In this document: piece by piece, positions 25,701 through 33,859 of the stretch
Numbering within the stretch: the stretch's first letter is position 1
How the letters are laid out: the number at the start of each line of letters is the position of its first letter
From: Avichristensenella sp031549105
Lineage (GTDB): Bacteria; Bacillota; Clostridia; Christensenellales; Aristaeellaceae
Direction: 5' to 3'
Length of the DNA stretch: 49,332 nt
Assembly: GCA_031549105.1 (NCBI GenBank)
Contig: JAVBQK010000019.1
Location: 1 to 49,332 of the forward strand
Notes under the pieces: model-generated
The model's input: the letters and a program-made list of their open reading frames with translations, nothing else
What the model was told of the DNA's origin: nothing
The model's database searches: none
Made by a program: the position numbers and the translations under genes

Positions 25701-26883
25701 CGGACCGTTTCCGTTCCCGCTCATTCCCTTCCGCCAGCAGTTTGACCCGGCGGAAGTTTTTGATGTGTACGGTGAAACCCGCGCGCAGATCGAGGCCAGC
25801 GGTGTTTTGTTCCCGGCAGGCGGGCGCATCGCCATCGCGGTGGGCAGCCGGGGCATCGCTTCGCTGCCGGAAATCGTCCGCGCCACGGTGGATTCCGTGC
25901 GCGCAGCAGGCGCCCATCCGTTCATCATCCCCGCGATGGGCAGCCACGGCGGCGCAACCGCAGAGGGCCAAGCGGCGGTGCTCGCCGGATATCGCGTTGA
26001 CGAAGCAAGCATGGGCTGCGCCATTGTTTCCTCGCTGGATGTTATTGCGCTGGATAAAGGCGTCTTTCTCTCATGCGACGCTTATGCCGCCGATGGCATC
26101 GTTGTCATCAACCGCATCAAACCGCATACGGATTTCCACGGCCCGGTCGAGTCTGGGCTAATGAAGATGCTGGTTATCGGCCTGGGCAAACACGCGCAGA
26201 CGCTGGAGATGCATCGGCTGGGCGTGCCAGGCCTTCGTGATAAGATTCCCGAAGTTGCGCGGCGCGTGCTCGCCACCGGCAAAATCCTCCTGGGTGTGGG
26301 CGTCATCGAAAACGCCTATGACCGCATTTGCCGGGTCGCCGCCTGCCCTGGCGCCGCCATCCCGGAGACGGACGCTTCGCTGCTCGCGCTCGCGCGGGAA
26401 AAGCAGGCGACACTGCCACTGGACGCGCTAGACCTGCTGATCGTGGACGAGATGGGCAAGGACATCAGCGGCACAGGCATGGATACGAACGTCATCGGCC
26501 GCATGCGCATTTCCGGCCAGCAGGAGCCGGTTTCCCCGCGCATCCGCATGATCGCCGTCGACCGCCTGACGCCTGCATCCCACGGCAACGCGCTAGGCAT
26601 AGGGCTCGCGGATGTCATCACCCAGCGACTTTTTGACGCGATCGACCTGCGGGCGACGACCGAAAACGTCGTCACCAGCGGCTTTCTGGAGCGCGGGCGC
26701 ATCCCGGTCATCGCAAGCGACCTGCCGGAGGCCGTGCGCTGGGCACTGCGTGCGATGCCGGACGTGACGCCTGCAACCGTGCGCGCCGCCCGCATCCCGT
26801 CCACGCTGCGCCTGATGGAGATCGCCCTGTCCCCCGCCGCGATGCGGGCCACGCAGGCGGAACAAAATCATAAAACAATGTAA
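25687..26883 (+). CDS. LarA-family (nickel pincer cofactor isomerase-like, DUF2088) protein
   Basis: 398 residues. N-terminal DUF2088-like part with IAVGSRGIASLPEIVRATVDSV and PAMGSHGGATAEGQ; then RIKPHTDFHGPVESGLMKM and GLGKHAQTLEMHRLG, whose His and Lys residues resemble the cofactor-contacting positions of LarA. By family, such enzymes use a nickel-pincer nucleotide to move a hydride on 2-hydroxyacids; the substrate here is unknown, and larB/larC/larE cofactor genes are not in the window. ATG 25687 overlaps the preceding gene by 14 bases with no ribosome site of its own in good position, so translation is probably coupled. A separate promoter follows it for the Crp-like gene. Confidence 0.72.
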   Translation: MLPNSGPFPFPLIPFRQQFDPAEVFDVYGETRAQIEASGVLFPAGGRIAIAVGSRGIASLPEIVRATVDSVRAAGAHPFIIPAMGSHGGATAEGQAAVLAGYRVDEASMGCAIVSSLDVIALDKGVFLSCDAYAADGIVVINRIKPHTDFHGPVESGLMKMLVIGLGKHAQTLEMHRLGVPGLRDKIPEVARRVLATGKILLGVGVIENAYDRICRVAACPGAAIPETDASLLALAREKQATLPLDALDLLIVDEMGKDISGTGMDTNVIGRMRISGQQEPVSPRIRMIAVDRLTPASHGNALGIGLADVITQRLFDAIDLRATTENVVTSGFLERGRIPVIASDLPEAVRWALRAMPDVTPATVRAARIPSTLRLMEIALSPAAMRATQAEQNHKTM

Positions 26884-26889
26884 AAAAGG

Positions 26890-26918
26890 TTTAACCCCCG
26901 CGCCATCCGTGGTATACT
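26890..26918 (+). promoter_or_regulatory. Promoter of the Crp-like regulator, predicted leaderless start
   Basis: -35 TTTAAC (26890-26895), 17-base spacer, -10 TATACT (26913-26918) preceded by TGG. Seven bases (GTCTCAC) separate the -10 from ATG 26926, so transcription should start at or just before the start codon. No ribosome site is present. Confidence 0.7.
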
Positions 26919-26935
26919 GTCTCACATGAGACAGT
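26916..26935. promoter_or_regulatory. Palindromic operator candidate over the Crp-like start site
   Basis: Perfect 9-bp inverted repeat ACTGTCTCA-CA-TGAGACAGT. It overlaps the -10 box, the predicted transcription start and the start codon. Crp/Fnr-family proteins bind such two-fold sites as dimers, and a site here would block the promoter, so negative autoregulation is the simplest reading. Confidence 0.6.
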
Positions 26936-27600
26936 TTTCTGCGTTTTGGGATACTTTGGCGCAAACACCCTTGTTCGCCGGAATTCCCGTGGCGCGCGTG
27001 CAAGCGCTCGTCGGCAAAGCGTTCGCACCGCAGGAGGTGGCGCACGGTGAGCTGCTGTTCGGCCCCGGCGATACCAAGCGCGCGCTGGCGATCCTGCTGG
27101 AGGGTACGGCGCTGGTGCACAAGTTTGGCGTCGACGGCCACCGCGTGCTGATGAGCCGCCTCTCTCCCGGCGGCACGTTCGGCATGGCCTCGCTGTTCGC
27201 GGGCGACGCGCCATACCCCACGGAGGTGCGCGCCGAAACCGCCTGCATCGTGCTATACCTGCAAAAGGCGTGGCTTGAGGCTGCATTTGCCAAGGAGCCG
27301 CAGCTCGCGCGCAACTACATCGCGCTGCTGTCAGGGCGCATCCATTTCCTCAACCGGCGTATCGAAACCCTGACCGGCGACGATGTCCGCGCGCGGCTTC
27401 TGCGCCTGCTCGGCAGCCTGTCCACGGGGGACGATTCCGCGTTCACGCTGCCCTACTCGCTCACGCAGCTTGCCGAGATGCTCGGCGTCGGCCGCGCAAC
27501 GCTATATCGCGCAATGGACGCGCTGGAAAGTGAAGGCATCCTCCAGCGGGATGGGCGGCGCATCACGGTTCAATCCGGCGAAAAACTGGCACCCTACTAA
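26926..27600 (+). CDS. Crp/Fnr-family transcriptional regulator
   Basis: 224 residues. The cyclic-nucleotide-binding-like beta roll spans about 15-120 (GELLFGPGDTKRALAILLEG; SPGGTFGMASLF), then the dimer helix (about 125-150), then the Crp-type helix-turn-helix at 179-205 (LTQLAEMLGVGRATLYRAMDAL). No N-terminal cysteine cluster is present, so it is not an oxygen-sensing FNR. The effector is unknown. It precedes an ABC importer whose first gene starts 15 bases after its stop, so the importer substrate or its product is a reasonable candidate effector. The start appears to be leaderless and lies inside a palindrome. Confidence 0.88.
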   Translation: MRQFSAFWDTLAQTPLFAGIPVARVQALVGKAFAPQEVAHGELLFGPGDTKRALAILLEGTALVHKFGVDGHRVLMSRLSPGGTFGMASLFAGDAPYPTEVRAETACIVLYLQKAWLEAAFAKEPQLARNYIALLSGRIHFLNRRIETLTGDDVRARLLRLLGSLSTGDDSAFTLPYSLTQLAEMLGVGRATLYRAMDALESEGILQRDGRRITVQSGEKLAPY

Positions 27601-27615
27601 AAAGGAGGCATTACC

Positions 27616-28554
27616 ATGAAAAAACATCTGATCCTGGTTTCCCTGCTGCTCTCCATTTGCCTGCTGTCCGCCTGCGCGGCGGCGGAGGCCAAGACAAACG
27701 TCAACATCGCCGTGCTGAAGGGACCGACCGGCATGGGCGCGGCCTGGCTGATGGCGGAAAACGACGCGGGCCGCACGGATAACCAGTATGCATTCACCGT
27801 CGCGGGCGCGCCGGACGCGCTGGTCGCGCAGCTCATCACGGGCGAGCTGGACATCGCCGCGCTGCCGACAAACACCATCGCGATGCTATACCAGAAATCG
27901 CAGGGCGGCGTGCAGGCGCTGGCGGTCAATACGCTGGGTGTGCTGTACGTGCTGGAGCGCGGCGACACCGTGTCCTCCGCCGCAGACCTCGCGGGCCGGA
28001 AAATCGTCGCGGCCGGGCGCGGCACTACTGTCGAAGTTGTCGCGCAGCGCCTTTTCCCGGACGCGGAAATAGACTACGTCTCCGAGCATGCCGAGGCCGT
28101 CGCGCAGGCCGTTGCCGGCCAGTACGATCTGGTGCTGGTGCCGGAGCCGTTCGTGACCTCGCTGCTGAAACAGAATGCGGACTTCCGCATCGCGCTGGAC
28201 ATCACCGCCGCCTGGGCGGAGAGCGACGCGGGCGCACTGCCGATGGGCGGCATCGCCGTGCGCAGGGCGTTCGCCGAGCAGCACCCCGAGGCAATCGACG
28301 CGTTCCTGTCCGAATACGCACAGAGCGTCACGTATGCCAATGAAAACCCCGCTGATGCCGCCGCGCTGATCCAGCAGTACGACATCATGCAGGCCGCCGT
28401 AGCGGAAAGCGCCATCTCACGCGCCAACATGGTCTGCCTGGTCGGCGCCGACATGCGCACGGAACTGCTCGCCTTCTACACCGTGCTGCTTGCCGACAAC
28501 CCCGCGCTGATCGGCGGCGCCCTTCCCTCCGAAGACTTCTACTATGCCCCGTAA
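27616..28554 (+). CDS. ABC transporter substrate-binding lipoprotein (NMT1/SsuA-like)
   Basis: 312 residues with lipoprotein signal and lipobox LLSAC (Cys 20). The mature part has the layout of the NitT/TauT/ThiY group: NIAVLKGPTGMGAAWLM, then ITGELDIAALPTNTIAMLY, DLAGRKIVAAGRGTTVE and QYDLVLVPEPFVTSLL. Ligands in this group include sulfonates, nitrate, pyrimidine precursors and metals; no choice can be made here. ATG 27616 follows AAAGGAGG. Its end overlaps the permease start by 11 bases. Confidence 0.9.
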   Translation: MKKHLILVSLLLSICLLSACAAAEAKTNVNIAVLKGPTGMGAAWLMAENDAGRTDNQYAFTVAGAPDALVAQLITGELDIAALPTNTIAMLYQKSQGGVQALAVNTLGVLYVLERGDTVSSAADLAGRKIVAAGRGTTVEVVAQRLFPDAEIDYVSEHAEAVAQAVAGQYDLVLVPEPFVTSLLKQNADFRIALDITAAWAESDAGALPMGGIAVRRAFAEQHPEAIDAFLSEYAQSVTYANENPADAAALIQQYDIMQAAVAESAISRANMVCLVGADMRTELLAFYTVLLADNPALIGGALPSEDFYYAP

Positions 28555-29293
28555 GCTGCTAAACGGCCTTGCCATCGCGGCGCTATGGATTGCGCTATGG
28601 GCCGTGCTGGCGAGGGCTGTCGGCCTCACGCTGCTGCTGCCTTCCCCGCTGGAAACGCTGTCCGCGCTGGTCACCCTTGTCCAACGCGGCGATTTCTGGC
28701 TGGCGGCAGGCGCCTCCATGCTGCGCATTTTCGCGGGTTTCGCAGCGGGCCTTGTCGCCGGCTGCGCGCTGGCCGTGCTCACCAGCCGTTTTCGCTGGTG
28801 GCGCGGCTTCTTCGCGCCATTCCTAGCGGCGGTCAAGGCGACGCCGGTCGCGTCGTTCATCATCCTGGCACTCGTCTGGATCAAGACGGACGGCGTGCCC
28901 ACGTTCGCGACAGTGCTCGTCGTGCTGCCTGTCGCATACACAAACCTATACACCGCGATCGCCGCCACAGACCCCATGCTGCTGGAGATGGCGCGCGCCT
29001 TCCGCATGCCCCGGCGCGCGCTGCTCACCAGGATATACTGGCCCTCGTGCAGACCCGCGTTCCTGGCCTCCGTCATCGCGGGCATGGGCATGGCGTGGAA
29101 GGCGGGCATCGCAGCGGAGGTGATCTGCACCCCGCGCAGCGCGCTGGGCACCTTCCTCTATAGCGCCAAAATATACCTGGATACGCCCGGCCTCTTCGCG
29201 GGCACGGCGGTGGTGATACTGCTGTCGATCCTGCTGGAGAAACTGGTGGTATGGCTGACCCATGGGCGCGAAGGGAGGCGGCTGCATGCCTAA
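28544..29293 (+). CDS. ABC transporter permease (SsuC/TauC-like)
   Basis: 249 residues, about six membrane segments. N-terminal LLLPSPLETLSALVTL is typical of the NitT/TauT permease group. The EAA-type cytoplasmic loop is EMARAFRMPRRALLTRIYWP, followed by VIAGMGMAWKAGIAAEVI. ATG 28544 lies within the end of the binding-protein gene (11-base overlap) and the stop overlaps the ATPase start by 8 bases, so all three are translationally linked. Confidence 0.92.
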   Translation: MPRKLLNGLAIAALWIALWAVLARAVGLTLLLPSPLETLSALVTLVQRGDFWLAAGASMLRIFAGFAAGLVAGCALAVLTSRFRWWRGFFAPFLAAVKATPVASFIILALVWIKTDGVPTFATVLVVLPVAYTNLYTAIAATDPMLLEMARAFRMPRRALLTRIYWPSCRPAFLASVIAGMGMAWKAGIAAEVICTPRSALGTFLYSAKIYLDTPGLFAGTAVVILLSILLEKLVVWLTHGREGRRLHA

Positions 29294-29936
29294 CATAACG
29301 CAGGTAAACCTGCGCTTCGCGGAGAAAATTATCTTACGCAATTTTTCGTATTCTTTTCCCGAAGGCGAAACGACGTGCCTGATCGGCCCCTCCGGCTGCG
29401 GGAAGACGACGCTGCTCCGCGTTGCGGCCGGCCTGCTCGCGCCGGACAGCGGGCAGGTATCCCCTCCCGCGGCGCGCCAGTCGTTCATTTTTCAGGAGGA
29501 CCGGCTGCTGCCATGGTTTGGCGCGCTGGAAAACTTGACGGCGGTGGGCATTCCGGCGGAGGTTGCTGCGCGCGCGCTTGCGCAGGTCAGCCTTACCGGC
29601 GAGGAAATGACGCTGCCCGATGAGCTCAGCGGCGGCATGCGCAGGCGGCTGGCGATCGCCCGCGCCATCGCGTATGGAGGCGATAGGTTCTTCCTGGATG
29701 AGCCGCTGCGGGGCCTAGATGAGGCGACCGCCGCGCCGGTGCTTGCGGCGCTGCGCGAGGCAATCCGGGGCAAAACGGCGCTTCTAATCACGCACAACGA
29801 GGCCGAAGCCCTCGCGCTTTCCGATACGGTGGTGCAGGTGTCCGGTCCGCCGGTGGAAGTTCTACGCACAGCAAAAACCGCGGCCTTCGCAAGCGCCGCG
29901 GAACTGAAAGGATGGCTCACATGCGATTCCCGCTAA
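29286..29936 (+). CDS. ABC transporter ATP-binding protein (SsuB/TauB-like)
   Basis: 216 residues. Walker A GPSGCGKTT, Q-loop FQEDRLLPW, signature LSGGMRRR (the LSGGM form common in this subfamily), Walker B RFFLDEPLRGLD and H-loop ITHNEAEA. At about 216 residues it is shorter than the usual ~250, with a brief C-terminal end. ATG 29286 has GGGAGG upstream; the frame to 29262 lies in the permease gene. It overlaps the following AlkZ-related gene by 16 bases. Confidence 0.92.
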   Translation: MPNITQVNLRFAEKIILRNFSYSFPEGETTCLIGPSGCGKTTLLRVAAGLLAPDSGQVSPPAARQSFIFQEDRLLPWFGALENLTAVGIPAEVAARALAQVSLTGEEMTLPDELSGGMRRRLAIARAIAYGGDRFFLDEPLRGLDEATAAPVLAALREAIRGKTALLITHNEAEALALSDTVVQVSGPPVEVLRTAKTAAFASAAELKGWLTCDSR

Positions 29937-30580
29937 TCAACAGCGCGGCGGAGCTGGAGGCGCTGGTGATGGACATCGGCTTCCTGCCGCTGTTCCATTG
30001 CCGGATTCCCGGCTTTTCCGTCGCGGACATCACGCCCCAGGAGCGCTGGTTTGTCAAGGATGTTGAGGGACCGTGGGAGTGGCGCGAGGCGCTGGCCGAT
30101 GGCGGAACCATCGCCTATGCCAAGGTGTTCGAGCGCAAGGCCGGGTTTGTCAGCCCCGACTATTACCCGGACCTGGCAAACTGGCGGCGCGGCGGCCTGG
30201 ATTTCGATACGCGCTACGAAAGCGGCCTGATCCACCGAAACGAAAAGCGTATCATGGATGCGCTTGCGGACGGCCCGTTGTTGTCAAGGGATTTAAAGTC
30301 ACGCAGCGGGCTGGTCAAGGGATTTGACGGCGCGCTCACTTCGCTGCAGATGCGTACCGATGTCGTCATCCGCCGACTGGAATACAAGCGCGATGCGTTC
30401 GGCAAGCCGTACGGCATGGGCAGCTCGCGCTTCTGCCGCAGCGACGATGCGTTCGGGGAAGAATTTGTCAGTTCAAAGTTCGACGACCCACCGGAGGTTT
30501 CCCTCGCGTGGCTTACGGAGCGCGCCGCGAAGTTCCTGCCGGACGTTTCGGCGCAGGAAATCGCCGCACTGCTCCGCTAA
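29921..30580 (+). CDS. AlkZ-related protein
   Basis: 219 residues resembling the small Clostridial proteins annotated as AlkZ-related: NSAAELEALVMDIGFLPLF, IPGFSVADITP, EGPWEWREAL, YAKVFERKAGFVSPDYYPDLANWRR and a helical C-terminal half (LLSRDLKSRSG, FDGALTSLQMRTDVVIRRLEY). AlkZ proteins are winged-helix DNA glycosylases, but this smaller family has no proven activity. ATG 29921 is chosen since GAAAGGA is 8 bases upstream; ATG 29912 would overlap that site. It is the last gene of the Crp/ABC operon and overlaps the convergent GNAT gene by 4 bases. Confidence 0.75.
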   Translation: MRFPLINSAAELEALVMDIGFLPLFHCRIPGFSVADITPQERWFVKDVEGPWEWREALADGGTIAYAKVFERKAGFVSPDYYPDLANWRRGGLDFDTRYESGLIHRNEKRIMDALADGPLLSRDLKSRSGLVKGFDGALTSLQMRTDVVIRRLEYKRDAFGKPYGMGSSRFCRSDDAFGEEFVSSKFDDPPEVSLAWLTERAAKFLPDVSAQEIAALLR

Positions 30581-31332
30581 CGCCTGCCGTCCAGGTAGGC
30601 CGCAAACTTCTTTTCGCTGAATATTTCGTTGGTGACCAGCTTTCCATGGTCAAAAAAACTATAGGTCGTGAACGGGGCGGGTGCACTTTGCGCCTGCTCC
30701 GTTGTCTTGATCTGGATCAGGTTCACGGTTTCACCGCGCGCTTCGGCGATTTGAAGCAGCAGTGGCACGTACTTCGCCGTATGCGGGCACTGGTGCGTGT
30801 AGTAGAGCGTCATGCCATCGGCGTCGATGCGGCCTTCCTTGGCGCAAGGCCTAAACGACGGCACGGGCGCGTTCTCCGTCAGCGGCAGATACAGCAACTC
30901 ATACGACGGCGCGGAGGTGTCCGCAACACGGAACCCCTTATGCTTCAGGTACCCGGGATCACTGAGGAACGGCAGTTTCTTCTTGGAAGAGAGCGCCACC
31001 AGGCCCGCCTTCCCCTGAGCCTTCGCGTCTCCCACACAGGCGGCAAGCAGCTCGTTGCCATATCCCTGCCCCTTGAATTGACCTGACACCCAGAAGCAAT
31101 CGATATACAGATAGCCCGGCGCGTCGATCGGGCACCATGCCTTTTCGGCGGGAAGGTACTCGATGAACACCTTCCCGCGCGCGTCCAGCTTTTTGAACAC
31201 CAGCCCGTCCGCGAAGCGCTCACGTAGCCACGCCTTCTTCGCTGCGACGCACGGCTCACCCTTTTTGTCGGTGATCGCACAGCAGATATGCTCCGTCTCC
31301 AGGTTGGCAAGGTTCACATCGACCAGCGGCAT
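30577..31332 (-). CDS. GNAT acetyltransferase fused to YoaP-like thioredoxin-fold domain
   Basis: 251 residues. The N-terminal GNAT domain (about 1-150) has the acetyl-CoA loop QFKGQGYGNELLAA. The C-terminal ~95 residues match the YoaP C-terminal type, with YYTHQCPHTAKYV, a CP-type thioredoxin-like start, and FTTYSFFDHGKLVTNEIFS. Substrate is unknown. ATG 31332 has GGGGAGGG upstream. It follows htpG by 22 bases on the same strand, so it is probably heat-inducible along with it if the CIRCE site acts on htpG. Confidence 0.82.
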   Translation of the reverse strand: MPLVDVNLANLETEHICCAITDKKGEPCVAAKKAWLRERFADGLVFKKLDARGKVFIEYLPAEKAWCPIDAPGYLYIDCFWVSGQFKGQGYGNELLAACVGDAKAQGKAGLVALSSKKKLPFLSDPGYLKHKGFRVADTSAPSYELLYLPLTENAPVPSFRPCAKEGRIDADGMTLYYTHQCPHTAKYVPLLLQIAEARGETVNLIQIKTTEQAQSAPAPFTTYSFFDHGKLVTNEIFSEKKFAAYLDGRR

Positions 31333-31354
31333 GGGCGACCCTCCCCATTTCACT

Positions 31355-33190
31355 TTATTTAATGAGCAGCCCCAGCAGCTTGTTGCTCCGCTCAATGAAC
31401 TTGCCCATCGCATCTGCCTCCAGCGGTTGGCGCGCCATCTCGGCCAGGTCATAAATCTGGCGGCAGATCACAAACGCGTCCTCGCCCGCTTCGCGCGCGT
31501 TCAATGCCGCGATGACCGGGCTTCTGCGGTTGAGCACCAACTGCGCGCTGGACGGCATCGCAAAGCCGCCGCCGTAGAAACGCGACATGTCCTTGAAGCG
31601 CCGCATCTGCTCGTCCTCGATCGCCATCGCGGGCAGGTCCTCGTTCTTGAAAGACTCCAGAGACACCTTCAGCTCGTCCATCCCCAGCGCATCCCGGAAC
31701 AGCGCGGTCAGCTTGCCCTCGTCCAGCCCGCTATCCCCCGCGTCATCGGACTTGAGGCCCGACAGGTCCGCGTCCACGCGGCTGAACTTCACCTCGGTAT
31801 TCTTATACTCCAGGAACGAAATAAAGTTGTTGTCAATCGGGGAGTCCAGCAGCGCCACATCGATGCCCTGCTCGGTATACAGCGCGATCGCCGCCGCCTG
31901 CACCTTCGCGTCCGACGCGTAGAAGACCTTCTTCTCCGCCTTTTCCTTGTTAGCGTCCAGGTACTCCTGAATGGTCAGCGCACGACCGTCAACCGTCTTG
32001 AGCAGCAGCGCTTCCTTCATCCGGTCGTAGAAAGACTCGTCCTTCAGGCAGCCGAACTTGATGAACGGGTTGATGTCGTCCCAGTACTTTTCATACTGCA
32101 CACGCTCGTTTGTGAACAGGCCGGTCAGCCGGTCGGCCACCTTGCGCGTGATGTATGCGGACAGCTTCTTCACGTAGCCGTCGTTCTGCAGGAACGAGCG
32201 CGATACGTTCAGCGGCAGGTCCGGGCAGTCGATGACGCCCTTGAGCAGCGTCAGGAACTCGGGGATGACTTCCTTGATATTGTCCGCGACGAATACCTGG
32301 CCGCTGAACAGCTTGATCGGCCCCTCCATCATGCCGCCAAACTCTTGCTTGAGCTTGGGGAAATAGAGGATGCCCTTGAGGTTGAACGGATAGTCGACAT
32401 TGAGATGCACCCAGAACAGCGGCGGCTCGAACTCGTGGAATACCTTGGTGTAAAACTCCTTGTACTCCTCGTCGGTGCAGTCGGACGGCTTCTTCAGCCA
32501 CAGCGGGTTTGTGTCGTTGATGGGCTTCGGCAGTGTGGGCTCCTCGCCCTCCTTGGGCGCGGGTTCTTCCTTGCCCGCTGCTTCCAGGTAAATCGGTGTC
32601 GCCATGAACGGACAGTACTTATTGAGCACCTCGCGCACCTGGTGCTCATGCAGGAACTCATGCTCGTCCTCGCTGAGCGTCAGCGTAATCGTCGTGCCGA
32701 TCTCGGTGCGGTCCGATGGCTCAATCGTGTAGTTCATGCCATCCTCGGATGTCCAGCGAACCGCCTCCGCGCCGGGCTGGAACGACAGCGTGTCGATGAC
32801 CACCTTCGTAGACACCATGAACGACGAATAGAACCCCAGGCCAAAGTGCCCGATGATGCCACCCTTGTTCTCGTTCCCTTCCCCGCCATACTGCTTGAGG
32901 AACTCCTCCGCACCGGAAAAAGCAACCTGGTTGATGTACTTTTCGACCTCTTCGCCCGTCATGCCGACGCCGTTGTCGGTGAAGCTGAGCGTGCCCGCCG
33001 CCTCGTCCACGCACACGGTGACGCGGTACTCCACCTCCGCATCCGCCTGCGCGAGTTTGCGCTTGGTAATCGCGTCGCAGCCGTTGGATACCAGTTCGCG
33101 GATAAAAATATCTTTATCGGAATACAGCCATTTTTTGATGATGGGCATGATATTTTCCGCGTGGATGGAAATGTTGCCTGTGCTTGCCAT
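31355..33190 (-). CDS. htpG: Chaperone HtpG (Hsp90)
   Basis: 611 residues. N-terminal GHKL ATPase domain with IFIRELVSNGCDA (29-40; usual form NASDA), DNGVGMTGEEV and GHFGLGFYSSFMV, followed by the middle and C-terminal dimerisation domains. It is an ATP-dependent cytosolic chaperone. ATG 33190 is preferred because AGAGGTGA lies 6 bases upstream; the GTG at 33199 is too close to that site. A consensus promoter and a perfect CIRCE element lie upstream, which suggests HrcA control. In Bacillus subtilis htpG is not in the CIRCE regulon, so this differs from the model organism. Confidence 0.96.
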   Translation of the reverse strand: MASTGNISIHAENIMPIIKKWLYSDKDIFIRELVSNGCDAITKRKLAQADAEVEYRVTVCVDEAAGTLSFTDNGVGMTGEEVEKYINQVAFSGAEEFLKQYGGEGNENKGGIIGHFGLGFYSSFMVSTKVVIDTLSFQPGAEAVRWTSEDGMNYTIEPSDRTEIGTTITLTLSEDEHEFLHEHQVREVLNKYCPFMATPIYLEAAGKEEPAPKEGEEPTLPKPINDTNPLWLKKPSDCTDEEYKEFYTKVFHEFEPPLFWVHLNVDYPFNLKGILYFPKLKQEFGGMMEGPIKLFSGQVFVADNIKEVIPEFLTLLKGVIDCPDLPLNVSRSFLQNDGYVKKLSAYITRKVADRLTGLFTNERVQYEKYWDDINPFIKFGCLKDESFYDRMKEALLLKTVDGRALTIQEYLDANKEKAEKKVFYASDAKVQAAAIALYTEQGIDVALLDSPIDNNFISFLEYKNTEVKFSRVDADLSGLKSDDAGDSGLDEGKLTALFRDALGMDELKVSLESFKNEDLPAMAIEDEQMRRFKDMSRFYGGGFAMPSSAQLVLNRRSPVIAALNAREAGEDAFVICRQIYDLAEMARQPLEADAMGKFIERSNKLLGLLIK

Positions 33191-33236
33191 ACTAGTCACC
33201 TCTTGTTAATTGTTTGATGTTTGTCTTTCTTTGTCT

Positions 33237-33265
33237 ATTCTAGCCGCAACGCGCACGGTTGTCAA
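33237..33265 (-). promoter_or_regulatory. htpG promoter
   Basis: Minus strand: perfect -35 TTGACA (33265-33260), 17-base spacer, -10 TAGAAT (33242-33237). The predicted start is near 33230, giving a leader of about 40 bases with AGAGGTGA before ATG 33190. Confidence 0.75.
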
Positions 33266-33272
33266 GCAAAAC

Positions 33273-33299
33273 TTAGCACTCGTCAAAGACGAGTGCTAA
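33273..33299. promoter_or_regulatory. CIRCE element (HrcA operator), also a terminator-like hairpin
   Basis: TTAGCACTC-N9-GAGTGCTAA is an exact match to the CIRCE consensus. It lies 7 bases upstream of the htpG -35 box rather than between promoter and gene. The 9-base spacer (GTCAAAGAC) is itself self-complementary, so the stem grows to 12 bp with a 3-base loop. On the minus strand it is followed by GTTTTGCTT, as in an intrinsic terminator for pgsA, whose stop is 19 bases upstream. Confidence 0.85.
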
Positions 33300-33318
33300 C
33301 AGCGGGCATGTTTGTCTT

Positions 33319-33855
33319 TTACTTGTTGTTAACCTTTTGTATGGCATTGACCACATACCACACCAACGCCGACAGCGACAGCACCACCGCCGCGCATTGA
33401 AGCACAAAGTCCCATGGGGCCAAATAATCGTGCAGAAAGGTCGCGACCACCGCAACGCTGAAGCAGATTGTCGCCACCTTGCCGATGGACACCGCCTGCA
33501 CCACGATGCCGCGCCTTAGCAACAGCACGCCCCCAACCACCATCACCAGTTCCTTGACCACCACTGTCAGCAGCACCCAGATTGGCACCAATCCCCTGGA
33601 CACCAGACAGGAGAGCGCCGCGACGAGCATCAGCTTATCCGCCAGCGGGTCCATCAGCTTGCCGAAGCTGGTAACCAGCTGCCTTTTCCTGGCGATATAC
33701 CCGTCCAGCATATCCGTGAGCCCTGCCAGTACAAAGACGGCTGCCGACCACCCGTAGTACCCCACGGCAAACAGGCCGACAAAGACCCCGATGAGCGCCA
33801 TGCGCAGCATCGTCAGCACGTTGGGCACATTCCATATGTTTTCCTTGGGTCGCAA
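33319..33855 (-). CDS. pgsA: CDP-diacylglycerol--glycerol-3-phosphate 3-phosphatidyltransferase
   Basis: 178 residues. An integral membrane enzyme that makes phosphatidylglycerophosphate from CDP-diacylglycerol and glycerol 3-phosphate. The CDP-alcohol phosphotransferase motif is complete: D51-G52-x2-A55-R56-x8-G65-x3-D69-x3-D73. About five to six membrane segments are visible. The start is TTG 33853-33855, with TAGGAG nine bases upstream; no better ATG is available. It begins 4 bases after the glycosyltransferase stop, so the two are cotranscribed. Confidence 0.92.
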   Translation of the reverse strand: MRPKENIWNVPNVLTMLRMALIGVFVGLFAVGYYGWSAAVFVLAGLTDMLDGYIARKRQLVTSFGKLMDPLADKLMLVAALSCLVSRGLVPIWVLLTVVVKELVMVVGGVLLLRRGIVVQAVSIGKVATICFSVAVVATFLHDYLAPWDFVLQCAAVVLSLSALVWYVVNAIQKVNNK

Positions 33856-33859
33856 GGGA

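Noticed and set aside
26926..27600. FNR-type oxygen sensor
   Set aside because: The N-terminal cysteine cluster needed for the Fe-S centre is absent.
31163..33217. A 684-codon open frame antisense to htpG
   Set aside because: High G+C leaves long open frames opposite real genes. Its product is Leu/Val/Arg/His-rich with no domain, and htpG on the other strand is fully conserved.
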